A stretch of DNA of 64,000 bases from Mesostigma viride (taxonomy: Eukaryota; Streptophyta; Mesostigmatophyceae; Mesostigmatales; Mesostigmataceae), in NCBI GenBank assembly GCA_009746045.1, contig RPFO01000175.1, forward strand, positions 6,115,666 to 6,179,665. Direction: 5' to 3'. The stretch's first letter is position 1, and each line of letters starts with the position of its first letter. The position numbers and the translations under genes are program-made. Shown here piece after piece: positions 33,712-44,744 of this stretch. Below the pieces are notes generated by a model. That model was not told the DNA's origin. It did no database searches and worked only from the letters and a program-made list of their open reading frames with translations.

Positions 33712-35996
33712 CGGGACCTAGTGCACGTAGTGACTCACCTCCTGTGCTAGCCACGGATAATGTGGGAGGCCCGCCTAGCGTGGCCTCGCCGGAGGGTCAG
33801 GGTCCTGCCCATGCGCCTCGCCCACCTAGGGACCTGGCTTCAACGGTCACGGCCTTGTGGCGTGCTCAGGCGCTTAAAGCGAAAGCTGCATCAGGGGTGG
33901 CTCAGGTCAAAACTCTCTCACAGGGGGTCAGGCCGGTTAAGTCAGCCTTGTTTCCTACGTGTAGACCGTGGCAGCTGGTGGCTGTGGACACGCAAGCATC
34001 CGTGTCTATTATCTCTCGTCGGGCAGCCACCCTGTATCCAGTGCTAGAGTCGCCGTACAAATCGGTGACCGACTTTGCAGGCACTTCGGCATATCAAGTT
34101 ACCGGGATGGTGGTGCTGCCGGTGTTGGGCATTGACACGCCGTTTCACGTCGTGGATGGCTACGAGGATGTGGCCTTGCTGGGCGAACCTTTCGTATCAT
34201 ACCCGGGGTTCTCAGTGTCCGCTGACTTGCTGTCAGTCGCGGGGGTGGGCAGCATCCCGCTTCGCGAGTACCACGCTCCATTGGGGGTGGTGGTCGGGCA
34301 GCCCGGCGTCGTGCGGCGCTTACCGATGGCGGCGTTTTCCACACCGCCGCTCGTCCAGTCCATCATTCAGCCTCAGGATTGGCACCCGCGCAGCTTCGGC
34401 CTCCACTCACACTCACTGGCGGCGGATAGCCCTGTGACGTGGGAGCAACTTGTCCTGGACTGTCAAGATCCTCTCAAGTTTGCTTTGTGGCGCGACGCGT
34501 TCATTCGAGCCAAGGAGCAGTGGCGAGAGCGCGAGGTCTACCGAGGATTGGAGAGTGTGCCAGCCGGGGCCACGCGGTTGCGGTTGAAGTTCGTGCTCAC
34601 CTACAAGCCGGACGAGACCAACTCTTCGGTGGTGTTCCGGGTAAGGCCCGTGGTCACGGAGACGAAGGGGTCCTCCCCGCTGGATGCCAAGGATCTTTAT
34701 ACCCCTGGGCTCAACCATGTTTCGCATCGGCTACTGACGGTCATCTACTTGGGCAAGCGGAACGCGGGCAAGGACTACGGGATGTGGTGCGGTGACTTTC
34801 AGCGGGCATTCCTCCACAGCGACGCTGGGGTCGCGCAGCAAACATGGCAAGGCACCCGCTACGTGGTGAAGGTCCCGGTGGTCTGGCAGGATGGCACCAT
34901 TGGCAGCGAGTATATCGAGCTGTTGACAGGGGTGGAGGGGCTGCAGAGCTCTCCCATCATCTTCCGCATTTCCGCGGAGGAGGTCTTGCAGAGCTTAGGG
35001 GCCACGTACCATCGCGCGGATCCTAACTTCTTTGTGGTCCCCACCGGCGTCCCTGGCGAGCCAGCCCTCTTCGTGTGGCATGGCGATGACTTCAAGCTGG
35101 TGGCACCTCGCACCTTTGCTACCCAGTTTCTTGCTGCAGTGGCGGCTAAGTTTCCCCTGGGCAGGGCGGTGGATCATGAGGAGGGTAAACCCGTGGTGTT
35201 TTGCGGCGTGCAGTCTACGTTGCAGCGGGATTCGCGTTCTGGCGAATGGGTCATGCACATGCAGGATAGCCGCAACTATGTGGTTGACCTGCTGGCCGAC
35301 CTCCCGTCCCCGCTGTTGGCAACCCATGGGCCCTCGGTTAAGGGCAAGCTCGGGTGGTTGGCGGACACGGTGGCACCTGATTTGGCGGTGCTCGCTCGCC
35401 TGCCCGATGATGTGCTGGAAGGACTAGGGTCCATTCATGTTCGGCGGCAGCTGGCCATGACGCCCGGCATTGTGCTTCGTGGGCTCGATTGCTCACAGCC
35501 GGTGCACCTCGAGATAGTGACGGATGCTAATCTAGAGACGCGCACAGTCAGCCAAGTGCGGGCCCGCATGGGGGCACTGTTCTTTATTAGCAATGAGGGA
35601 CAGCCTGGCATGTTGTTAGATTGGTACTCGCGCTTGCACAGCCGCATTGCCACTAGCCCCAACACGGCTGAATGCCGGGGCATTGTTTCAGCTATCTCAC
35701 ATGGCATGTGGCTGCGGTACTTGCTGGGTTGGGTATTTGGCTCGTGTGGGTTCACTCTTCACTGGACTAGCACGGTGCACACTGACTCACAAAGTTGTTT
35801 GGCCTTCCTTGACAATCCCTATGCGCGGTCACAGGACGTTGATTACCTCGTACTCGCTGAGGCGGCCTCCTGCGTCACGCGTCTCCAGCACATCGCGGAT
35901 GAACTCAATCCCGCGGATGCACTCACCAAGGAGGCGCGGGAGGCTGCCCCGCAGTACGCAGTGTTGCGCAAGCGCATGACGATGCAACACCCGTGA
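33603..35996 (+). CDS. pol: Element D protease-like/RT/RNase H ORF, -1 frame
   Basis: Frame open from 33603, with no ATG early; the first conventional alternative start would be a GTG at 33678. It overlaps the gag-int frame by 109 bases in the -1 frame, so expression probably uses -1 frameshifting, perhaps on the run of eight C at 33646-33653 (CCCCCCT in register). Domains: retropepsin-like VAVDTQASVSII (33975-34010) and VALLGEPFV; RT with DFQRAFL and WHGDDF (35076-35093) in place of YVDD; RNase H with VTDANLE, NTAECRG, HTDSQSC and NPADALTK. It looks intact. Confidence 0.9.
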   Translation, partial: GGTPRVAPRGRHSYTPPSPGPQYDPVDGWDEDGVGLTGPSARSDSPPVLATDNVGGPPSVASPEGQGPAHAPRPPRDLASTVTALWRAQALKAKAASGVAQVKTLSQGVRPVKSALFPTCRPWQLVAVDTQASVSIISRRAATLYPVLESPYKSVTDFAGTSAYQVTGMVVLPVLGIDTPFHVVDGYEDVALLGEPFVSYPGFSVSADLLSVAGVGSIPLREYHAPLGVVVGQPGVVRRLPMAAFSTPPLVQSIIQPQDWHPRSFGLHSHSLAADSPVTWEQLVLDCQDPLKFALWRDAFIRAKEQWREREVYRGLESVPAGATRLRLKFVLTYKPDETNSSVVFRVRPVVTETKGSSPLDAKDLYTPGLNHVSHRLLTVIYLGKRNAGKDYGMWCGDFQRAFLHSDAGVAQQTWQGTRYVVKVPVVWQDGTIGSEYIELLTGVEGLQSSPIIFRISAEEVLQSLGATYHRADPNFFVVPTGVPGEPALFVWHGDDFKLVAPRTFATQFLAAVAAKFPLGRAVDHEEGKPVVFCGVQSTLQRDSRSGEWVMHMQDSRNYVVDLLADLPSPLLATHGPSVKGKLGWLADTVAPDLAVLARLPDDVLEGLGSIHVRRQLAMTPGIVLRGLDCSQPVHLEIVTDANLETRTVSQVRARMGALFFISNEGQPGMLLDWYSRLHSRIATSPNTAECRGIVSAISHGMWLRYLLGWVFGSCGFTLHWTSTVHTDSQSCLAFLDNPYARSQDVDYLVLAEAASCVTRLQHIADELNPADALTKEAREAAPQYAVLRKRMTMQHP

Positions 35997-36374
35997 GCCA
36001 CACAGGGTTACGGCTCGGGCGCTTTATGAATACAGCCATAACTCACCCTGTGTTGCTAGCATTCACGAATATCATGGTGGTAGTTTTTTTTGCTTGTCCT
36101 GACCATACCCTAGCCACGTTGGACGGTGCCTTGGGCCCGTCGGCGGGTCACTGGTCCTAATAAATGGGTCACCTTTTGTCTGGTGGCATAGTTGTTTTTT
36201 TCTCGCTACTTATTACATCACTATTCATGTGTGATCACAAGGGCGCGGGTCGATACTGTGGTGATTTTGACGGCCTTGAGGCCCCCTTGAGTTCCCTACC
36301 TTAGAGGGTTTTGTATGGTCTGCATTTGATGTAATTATTTTGATAATTAATCAAAGAACAAAAGAGTATGTCGG
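35997..36374 (+). other. Element D 3' UTR and polypurine tract
   Basis: Contains AATAAATG (about 36161) and a purine-rich tract AAAGAACAAAAGAGTATG (36353-36370) just before the LTR. Confidence 0.7.
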
Positions 36375-36722
36375 AGTTGAGTAACTCTAGAGCCCTAGGA
36401 TCTGGCTCTGAGTTCCCCATGTCCGTCCGCACGCCTTCCGCTAGCGTCCGCTCAGCCGCCGGCTATAATCCGGCGGTCCGATGCGGGCGACCGGTCTAAG
36501 GGCGGCGCCTAGGGCCGGCGCCACCTAGGCCCCAGTCCGGGGCCTTATCCGGGTCAGTACGGACGGCTAGCTTGTCCTACGGTTACGGCTAACCGGATAA
36601 TAGGCTTTGCTGGCTAAGACATAAACCAGTGGTTGGCCAGCTCCGACAGCAGTTCTCTGTGTTCACCTTATCCCAAGCTCAACGTGACCGACCGCCATAG
36701 CTGAGCCAGTCGGGCTTTAACT
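36375..36722 (+). repeat. Element D 3' LTR
   Basis: 348 bp. Differs from the 5' LTR by loss of TACG, loss of TAC, gain of TAA and a G/A change near the end. Followed by GAATC. Confidence 0.93.
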
Positions 36723-36727
36723 GAATC

Positions 36728-37700
36728 CGGCCCTACCACCCACAACCCTTGGACTGAGGGAACCCAGGGGCCTGCCCACCGGTGCCCTGCCCACCTCCAC
36801 ACCCGACGCACTTCGTGCCTCACTAGCATACCGCCTGGCCAGGTTGGCCTACCTCCTCAACTCCTCTACCAATGCCTCTAGTTCCTGCACTCTACGTGAC
36901 AGTACATCATTCTGTTCCTTCAGCCTCCCTATCTCCAGTGCCTGGGCACCTGATGGCAAGACCTCATTCAGACGCTCTGAAGTCGATCCGGCTGTGATCA
37001 GTGACCCCTACAGGTAATATGCTTGCTGTAGGTGTTGTGCATGCGTTGGAAGCCCTTCACACCAGGTTGCACCCTGCCACCTGGGCGTGACATTTCCCTT
37101 TATTGCCACTACTGCATTACCCCAAACCATATATGCATGATATCACACAGGTGGGCACCCAAAGTGCATTCATTCGATCACAAAACATACATACAATTCA
37201 TGAAACAAGAAAAGTCACTTTATTATAAAATTCAATATTCAGTTACAATCACATGCATCATCATCACAATCATCATCGATCATCATCATCACCTGATCAT
37301 GACCATGATGATGATGATGGTTGTCAACTATAGCACCTGCCACACTACTTAATCTTCACCCAGAAACCCCTGTCATCACGATACTCTATCTTAGGTGGCC
37401 ACACGTAGGGGCCATGCTTGGCCTCCCACGCTGCCAACTTCTTGTAATCTACCTTGAAGTTAAAAATCCCTGCCCTGATGCTTCGATCGCATATCCTCAT
37501 CATCACAGCCCCGATAGGGATCCTCGGGGTCTGTGCGTGTGGTGTCCTGGTCAGCTAGCCTCCTATATCCTCAAAGTTGGTGTCCACATTATTGCACCTT
37601 CCCCATCCGGCCACTTCTCATGCTCGGTACCTAGGCTTGTGGAAGGATCGAGGGAAACAACTCCTCCCCCCCCCCCCTCTCCCCCCTCCTGTGTGTCACC
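36728..37700 (-). pseudogene. Decayed coding remnants, part 2
   Basis: About 36728-37005 on the minus strand reads as a coiled coil (LKEQNDVLSRRVQELEALVE) broken by a stop. About 37351-37550 reads DPEDPYRGCDDEDMRSKH, then after a frame shift NFKVDYKKLAAWEAKHGP ending RGFWVKIK and TAG. Between them (about 37250-37320) is a CAT-repeat stretch. Function unknown; clearly broken. Confidence 0.5.
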
Positions 37701-37703
37701 CTG

Positions 37704-39494
37704 CACTAGTGTCCCAATGTCCAGGAAAAGGCCTCAATTGAGGCCTTTTTTATATTGGGTGTTGCATGCAGCCAAACAACTTTTTTCCAAATATGAGCAT
37801 AGGCCATGCATTATTATGATTGTTTTGGGGTTGCCAGCACTTAACATCAGTCATATAGCCCCAATACCTATTTAATTATGATTTGACAAAACAGGGTGTC
37901 GCTGCGGTGGCACCATAAACACAGCATGACCATAGATGCAAGCAGAAAAAAGGCGGTAGTACTCAGTTCCCTCTGCCTCTTAGGTGTCTTTTGGACCTTT
38001 CGAGGTTTCCCCACAACACGGTAAGCATGGCATGACATGGCATGCTCCCCCAAGGGACGCCTCATACACAATTGCACGGCCGGGGCTGTCGCGCAGCACT
38101 GCAGGCAGCAACAGCCTGCCATGGGTATTGCACGTAACCATGAGGAATCCAAAGCCTCTATTACAAACACGCACAAGGATCATGCATTATAATGATAGGT
38201 GTGACCTTCCAAGCGCTTAGCTTCACTCACATAGCCCCAATATCTACGTTGTTACGGTATATTCTGACAGGGGTTTGCTGCCGCGGCAGCAGATGAACAG
38301 CACATATGGCAAGATATACAAGCATAACTGGACACCATTTGCACTGTCTTCTAGACCTCTAGCTTGATTTTAAGCTTTGCAAGGGTTGCCTGAGACATGG
38401 CCAGCATGGCAGGACCTGCCATGCTTCTTATGGAAAGCAAACACGTCTACACAGTGGGGGCCAGCCGCAGAGCACTGCACGAAGTAAGATAGCCTGCCTT
38501 ACGTCACCTCGGCATTAGGCGCCGATAGGCAGCTAAAAACTGGCGATATCACAAGCAAATCGATGCCATTCCCTTTCTACCACCAGGACGCACTTACCTT
38601 TCACACCCCTCACACCCGGGATCACTAAGCAAGCATATGCGTTGGCGCTGAACGTGGCTGCATCAGAAAAGCTGTTCAAGCTCGGCGTTTTCAAGTTGTC
38701 CGGAAGCGATGCAGCCCGCTAATCTGGCCGGACAGATGCTCCATGCGTCGTCCATTGACGTATGAAAGCGGCTGCAGCGGCCTCACCAGCGCTGTTCGCA
38801 TACTTGCGCTCCCATATCTGGGGGCGCGCGCGCGTTTATTGTCCGCAACCCAGTTTTTCCTAGCTAAAAACACCCCTTCCTCTACCTATGGATTCACGAC
38901 AAAAGGCTCGAATATAACCAGCGCCCCTTTAGTCACGGCTGCCCCAACATCCCCCCCGCCGTTCCGCTAGTCTCCTTCCCACCATATCGAAGCATCGTCC
39001 TGCTGGCAGGCGCACTATCAACGCCATCTACGCCCCATCTGAACTTCACTAACCTGGCATTCAGCACACAAATAACGACCCCACGAATTTATAAATCGGC
39101 TTTTGACACATTTAGCGGTCGGGCTAGCTTCAAGGATAATTTATCTGCCCAACGCGCTCCATAATGCTCGAAATGATGCACGAACGTGGCCATACGGTCC
39201 ATTTTACTCGAGGCCGCCATGGTCGTGCATTCGTGAAAATTCCTCGTCCCGTTGCACGAAAGTGGCCAAAATAGGTACTTTTCCACCTCACGTATTTTTC
39301 AGTAACCGTCGACCCCTGTCGACCCCAACGGGTCAGGACGCTCAGCACATGTACCAGATTCGCGCCACTGGGGCCGGACGACCCATAGGACCGGTCCTTC
39401 CCGCCAAAATACCGTACTTTGTGAGATCTTGGTAAAAAAGGCCTCAATTGAGCCAAAAGGCCTCAATTGAGGCCTCTGGACACTGAGACAGTAG
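37704..39494. mobile_element. Possible DNA transposon bounded by imperfect inverted repeats
   Basis: Left: TAGTGTCCCAATGTCCAG, then GGCCTCAATTGAGGCCTTTT. Right, on the opposite strand: TACTGTCTCAGTGTCCAG, then the same GGCCTCAATTGAGGCC unit twice. The TAGTG-like end recalls hAT elements, but I find no clear 8-bp target duplication and no transposase. Boundaries are uncertain. Confidence 0.4.
37800..38440 (+). repeat. Diverged tandem duplication, period about 375 bp
   Basis: CATGCATTATTATGAT at about 37806 recurs as CATGCATTATAATGAT at about 38181. CATATAGCCCCAATA and a T(G)CTGC(C/G)G(C/T)GGC segment recur at the same offset. Confidence 0.7.
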
Positions 39495-40374
39495 CTGGGA
39501 CACCTCCAGCCGGTCACCCTGCTCTGAGCTGCATGCCATGCTCGCTACATCATCCTCATCCTCCTCATCACTCAGCCCATCCTTGCTGACATTGCTACCA
39601 GGTATGGAAGGATGAGAATGGGAGGAGAGGAAGCTGGCAGCAGCCTCCTTTGCAGCTGGGGTAATGCAGGCTGAAAGGAAGCACCTGCAGTGGTTGGCAG
39701 CATGCAACACCTTCCTATAGATAGCAGTGTGCCGCTGCAACCGTTAGACAAGGCGCGCTGCTGCCACCCCCTCACGCACCGCTTGGTCCTTGTTCGGGTA
39801 CGTTCTCTGCATGCATCTGTGAAATTCCACTTCTCTGCCAGCACTGAAAATGGATGATCTGAAGCATATACCACGTTGCCCTCCCTGTTCAGCAGCATGT
39901 AAGAATACCGGACCTGAAGCGTTTCTTCCTCAGCAAAGTTGCTGCGCCACTCGAGGTACAGTGGTGGGACGACCACCGAAACGCTGCTCTTGAAAAACTT
40001 GGCGCCTGCCCACTCCTTGTCAGTGCCGGCGTGTTCAAGCAGCGTTTGCAGCTCCGTGAGGCTCGTGACTTCACGCGTAATCTTCTTGAATGAGACGCCC
40101 GTGTATGCTGTCGAGCTTCGCGCACTGTCGTGGATCAACTGGCCGGCTTGGCCCAGCGCAGCACGGAACGCCTCCTCGGGAAATGGGTAGATTGTAAAAT
40201 GCTTGTTCACCTGCGGGCGGGGCGTCAATCCGCGGTAAACACGCCGGTTTATGGCGACAATGTAAGGCTGCTGGCGTTTTAAAAACTGCTGGTTGTTGTC
40301 CTTGTTGCAGCCCGGACACACCAAAGAGGTGCATGGGCAGCGAGCCCCGCCCGCAGGATAAACAGCGCGTGATG
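39495..40374 (-). CDS. Hypothetical protein with CPC...CPGC cluster, frame broken near the 3' end
   Basis: The minus-strand frame is open from about 40374 (just after a TAA) with no ATG. It begins ...ARCPCTSLVCPGCNKD, a compact Cys cluster that could bind zinc, followed by about 170 ordinary-looking residues (RRVYRGLTPRPQVNKHF, SSVSVVVPPLYLEWRSNF, YASDHPFSVLAEKWNF). Past about 39740 another frame looks more natural, with an acidic tail (DEEDEDDVASMACSSEQG), so a frameshift is likely. The lack of a start suggests a missing 5' exon or truncation. Cys clusters before an unknown domain occur in several transposon proteins; I cannot assign it. Confidence 0.4.
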
Positions 40375-40984
40375 TCAGTTACTGCGTCCAAGGGACGTCA
40401 TATATCTGCAAGAAACGACGCAAAAGCGATGCATGCAATCCACGACATGCATGTTTGCCCCAGTCAGCGCTGGGTAACCGCTCCTATAAATCTGACTTTT
40501 ACGCGAAAATTGTGTGCAACCGGTGGAAACGCAAAAATAAGGAAATTCCTGTGCTGGTTTTCTTCGAAATGATGTTATGAATCGTTAGAAAGTGTGGGGA
40601 TACATTGCAAGCGTCTTTATCTCTGCTCTAGAGGTTACTTAGAAATTATTAATCTCTGCTCTAGAGGTTACCTTAATTGAAGACGCACGGGTCAGTGCGC
40701 TCGAGCGAGCCGTGAGAAACTCGCCATCTGCGTGTTTCCCCTCGTGGCCAATGAATAAATAACAGTTTGCCGACCTTTTTTTGGCAGAATAAATTTCCTT
40801 ACGCCTATGGCGATCGAACAAGCGAAATCCGGTCCAAAATGGCTTCGTAATCCGTGCACAATAAATTTTCACGCTACCATAGCCTTCGCACTGCAATTTG
40901 CACTCGATCAACATCTCGATCCCGCACGCACCGAATTTTGTCAAATTTCCCCCGGAATTACCGTGCACAACTTTGGCGCGGCGT
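40375..40984. other. No gene seen
   Basis: Only a short duplicated piece, ATCTCTGCTCTAGAGGTTAC, at about 40619 and 40651. Confidence 0.5.
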
Positions 40985-41290
40985 CGGATTGATGTGTACA
41001 CAACCATGCAGCCATAGCCTTAGCTTAGCCCTTGTACAGCCATGCTACGTCCTCAGGGCTACGCTCAGATTACTTGCCCACGCTACTTGTTGTGATATGC
41101 TCACATGGGTCTTATTGCACCCACAGAACTTGCCGGATCGTCTATCGTGTCCGATTGCAGCTGTGGCATGCCTCTGACATGAAGGAGAAAGGGGGTCTCT
41201 GCCCTTTCTTCCTGTTGTGCACACACAGGGATAATAAAAGCACGTCGGTGCTCCGTGACTCCCCAACGGGAGCACGATTAATTAATTGAT
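40985..41290 (+). mobile_element. 5'-truncated LINE-type 3' end
   Basis: Matches 46240-46540 closely: GCTCACATGGGTCTTATTGC, GGGGTCTCTGCCCTTTCT, GTGACTCCCCAACGGGAGCA, ending in (TTAA)-like repeats. Loss of everything upstream and a simple-repeat tail are typical of target-primed reverse transcription. Confidence 0.75.
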
Positions 41291-43371
41291 TGGCTATAAA
41301 ATCTGGCAAATTGGAATATAAAATCTGGAAATTGGAAATGTGCATCAATTGGCAATCTCTGCGGGGCAGGCGCCTGGTGCATGCTCGGCAGGGTGATAAA
41401 GCGAGCACGTGCCTGGCGCACTACGTAGTCCATCACAACAATAATGACTGAACTACGTACGGTGACAGGACACCAACTTGATTGCCAGACGCTGGTCTGT
41501 AGTGGGCATGGCTGGGTGGTGCCGTGTGAGGTGCGAATCGAGGCGGTCGATGATTCCCTCGTAGCTTGCAAATGGCAGGAATCATGGGCCGGGGCGGCAC
41601 AGGGGAACACGGGCGCCAGCCAGGATAGTCCACAGAGCGTCCCAGTGAACTGTGATCGAAGCCGGTCAAAGGCCGTCTGTGATCTTTGAGTCTTGTGACG
41701 CCAGTCAGACGTGTGTGGCCCCTACTCAGAAAAGCACCTTTTGCCATGGGGTGGCCACGGCACAATGTCTAGTGACATGAGCCGTGGCCGTGAAAATAGG
41801 ATTTTCTTTTAGGCCTTGAAGTAAGCTTTCATCCTATCCAATAAAAACCTCATTGTATGTAACATTGAACTAGTTCATATATAATAGTAGCAACCATGCA
41901 GTAGAGTCACCATGCCGGCTCCATTACGCCGGGCCACACCCGTAATTACAGATGGAGTGTTAATTGAAGTCGACGAAAGATCAGGATCGGGCGGGCCGGC
42001 ATCGACAGTCTCACCGGGATGAAGCAGCGCGATCGATCTCCTATAGCTCGAGGATCGAGGCGATGCGCGACGAAGATCATTGCATGGCCATGTCGGTGTT
42101 GCCGCCGGCGGGCTGCTGGAAGCCGCATGCAGTTGGCTCTAGATCTCCCCAAGGTGCCATGCAGGCTCTTCCCAAGGCGCAGTGCTGATATGAAGGATAC
42201 CAACGGCCCCAATAAATGGGTTTTTAAAACGCGTGTGACTGGCATTGGATTTCGGGTGGACGTTCTGCTGATTCGGCCGAGCCGGTGGCGCCTGCAACCC
42301 TGCAACCAGAGCTATTCAGTACAGCTTAGGCTAGATAGATATCCCGATCCCATTCCATTTCATTAAGAATTTATGCTCTATCATTGCATTGTGCACGTGA
42401 CGCGCAGTCCACAACGTGTCATCAATATATATTAAAAATATAATTACTTACAGCACAGTGAAATCACTCAAACCAAAGCAAACGCCCAGCTCCCTATATA
42501 TGTTTATCAAGAAGACAACCGGCGCAGACCAGTGTAATGAGTGTATAACCAATCAATGGATAAAGCTATATCTACGGTTTGGATATCAATGAGACATCGA
42601 TCCAGATATACGGCCGAGAGTGTGGCACGCCAATTAAGGACCTGGGCGCTGTCCGGCCGGAAATGCCCGGGATATTTTCAAGGTAATTAAACTCGTTCTT
42701 ACTATTCTGACCTATGGGGCGGAACGGCCTGGACACTCACTGAGCATCTGGAGTCCAGACTGAATGGAACAGTTACTAGGATGCTTATTAAGTATATCTT
42801 GGGGGTGACGGCGAACGTCGTACACCGGCCGCCACTTGGTGGCGTTGTATGATGGATCGATATGCCCCGACTGCGGTGTGTCTGATATTATTAGGCAGCG
42901 TAGACGTTACGTCTACGTTACTCACTACTACTACAATTTGCTGGCCATCTAGCCCGTACTGAATCAGGATGATACAGATGAGGGCCTTGCTGGTTCCTCA
43001 GACTGTTGCTGACTGTCCAGCCCGGGAGATATATTATATCTTAATTCTTACATGGTCAGGCCCTGCCAGCCAGGGTAAGGCGACGCGGTGGTACGTCTAC
43101 ATTGGATCGCATACCGCGACATGATTTTAATTAGCTAACATATGTATATTAAAAATATAATGCTAACATAATTAGCTAACATATGTGCACAGACCGGCCA
43201 ACGACGCTGTTGGCGTCATCCGCTCAAAACCTCTTACTCAGATATCCTATAGATATCGGTATCTATTATAGGATATGCAGGATAAGCAGCGTTGGGCGCC
43301 GGACATTGTCAAATTGACTACGACCCCCCGACTGTGGGTCCTAGGTCCTATAGGAAATATATAAAGCAGAT
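41291..43371. other. No intact gene
   Basis: Short ORFs only. About 42425-42500 is an inverted copy of about 46585-46660. Two TTAGCTAACATATGT copies lie at about 43132 and 43173. Confidence 0.45.
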
Positions 43372-44352
43372 GAGATCCAGCAGGCCTGTTCTCCCGTCCG
43401 TGCCGCTCAGGCGGTACAGCGCCACCTCCCTCGCGGCACTCCCTCGGTCGCCTCCGTTCAATCTCCCGCCGCATTCCCTGCTCGCGTCATCGATAAACAC
43501 CAGAAAACCTACGCGGGTATTCTGCACACGGCTGATTGGATTGCTCTTTTCGCGGACCTCAACGCTCAGGGACGTGCGTGGCTGTTCTCTCTTTCCTTGC
43601 GGAGTGTGGGCTCGGCGTACCTTCGTGCTCTTCCCATGGCCCCCCCATTCGCCTTGGCTCCCAGCCACAACTCGGTGGCGCTCCGGCACCAGCTATTTGC
43701 CCCGCAGCCTCTTGTTCCGGCCGGGCGGCCTTGTGGTAGCTGTGGGCAGCCGCTGGATCCCACGGGGACTCACTACCTTGCCTGCATGGGGGGCCAACAG
43801 AATCAGAATTGGTATTTGTATTTGCACACTGTCCTCCTGACGGTGGTGCTCGCCATGATTCGGTCGGTTTTCCCCCACGCGAACATCCGGTCCGAGGATG
43901 CGGATGGCGCTGCCTTCTATTCCCCCAACCACCGGCCTGACATCGTGGTGCTGGACTTTGAGGGGGGTGGCCGGCATCTGCTTATTGACGTTTCGGTGGC
44001 GCGGCCCTTGGCTCTTAGCCACGTGGCTGGGGCCTCCCTCACGGCAGGTTACACGGCGGACCGGGCGGAGCGGGCCAAGCTCCTGGCCTACGGCGACGTC
44101 GGGCACCATCGTGTGGTGCCCTTTGTCCTGGAGGAGTTTGGGGCCATGGGGCCCCTGACCTCCGCCTTCTTCAAGGAGTGTTGCCGGCTCCGGGAGGACC
44201 GGCTGGACCTGGAGGGCCAGCGGGCCCCATGGTCGGCGCGGACCTGGACGTCATATTGGCGTCAGCGCTTGTCGGTGGCGCTGACTCGGGCCATGGCTGA
44301 CATCATGCTCCGCCGTACGCGGGCTGATTTTGCGGTGCAGCAGGGCTATTAG
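43372..44352 (+). CDS. 5'-truncated non-LTR retrotransposon: RT C-terminus with restriction-like endonuclease
   Basis: Open frame without its start, ending TAG at 44352. The first 141 bp equal 63860-64000, where a longer copy of the same family begins earlier. Visible parts: a helical linker, CGSCGQPLDP followed by THYLAC (zinc motif of type C-x2-C...H-x4-C), then RPDIVVLDF and LLIDVSVARP, the R-PD-x(12-14)-D pattern of the restriction-like endonuclease (RLE) in R2-, R4- and CRE-type non-LTR elements. The endonuclease nicks target DNA to prime reverse transcription. The upstream flank (43371 and before) does not match the longer copy, so the 5' truncation is clean. Confidence 0.88.
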   Translation, partial: EIQQACSPVRAAQAVQRHLPRGTPSVASVQSPAAFPARVIDKHQKTYAGILHTADWIALFADLNAQGRAWLFSLSLRSVGSAYLRALPMAPPFALAPSHNSVALRHQLFAPQPLVPAGRPCGSCGQPLDPTGTHYLACMGGQQNQNWYLYLHTVLLTVVLAMIRSVFPHANIRSEDADGAAFYSPNHRPDIVVLDFEGGGRHLLIDVSVARPLALSHVAGASLTAGYTADRAERAKLLAYGDVGHHRVVPFVLEEFGAMGPLTSAFFKECCRLREDRLDLEGQRAPWSARTWTSYWRQRLSVALTRAMADIMLRRTRADFAVQQGY

Positions 44353-44744
44353 GTTCCTCCCGTTAGGCGTTTCCATTGGTCTTATGGTAGTATACAAGCC
44401 CTGCATGGCAGGCGACCCCCGCGGCCCCAGCGACTCCAGACGCCCCAGCTTAGGGGAATACAGCAGTAGTAGTGTCGAATAGATAGACCGTGGCCATGTG
44501 CATGTACGCCTCCTAGAGGCCCTATCCTAGCTAAGCCACGCGCTTTATTTAATTAATCATGTACAAGCCCGCAACGAAAATGGCTGACGGCGGTATGGCT
44601 GACGGCGGAGTTCAGATCTTTTGCGTCTGAGCCCCAAATTCGGTCAGACCACTTGCATTCGATGCGCCTTTCTAAGACGCACTTGCCAGTATAAACGGTT
44701 ACGGCTGCCACGCAGTATAGACAAAGTTACGCACGTGACCAGCT
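44353..44744 (+). other. 3' UTR of the RLE element and leader of the next element
   Basis: The RLE element 3' UTR ends near TTTATTTAATTAATC (about 44545-44560). A tandem ATGGCTGACGGCGG pair (about 44579-44610) then precedes the leader of the ORF1 element. Confidence 0.5.

Larger units (their letters stand above)
30557..36722 (+). mobile_element. Element D: near-intact copia-like retrotransposon
   Basis: 6,166 bp. LTRs 30557-30908 and 36375-36722 start AGTTGAGTAACTC and end TTTAACT. GAATC is duplicated at 30552-30556 and 36723-36727. Two long ORFs overlap (gag-integrase; protease-RT-RNase H). The LTRs differ by three small indels and at least one substitution. Both ORFs are open, so it may be active. 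Confidence 0.94.
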
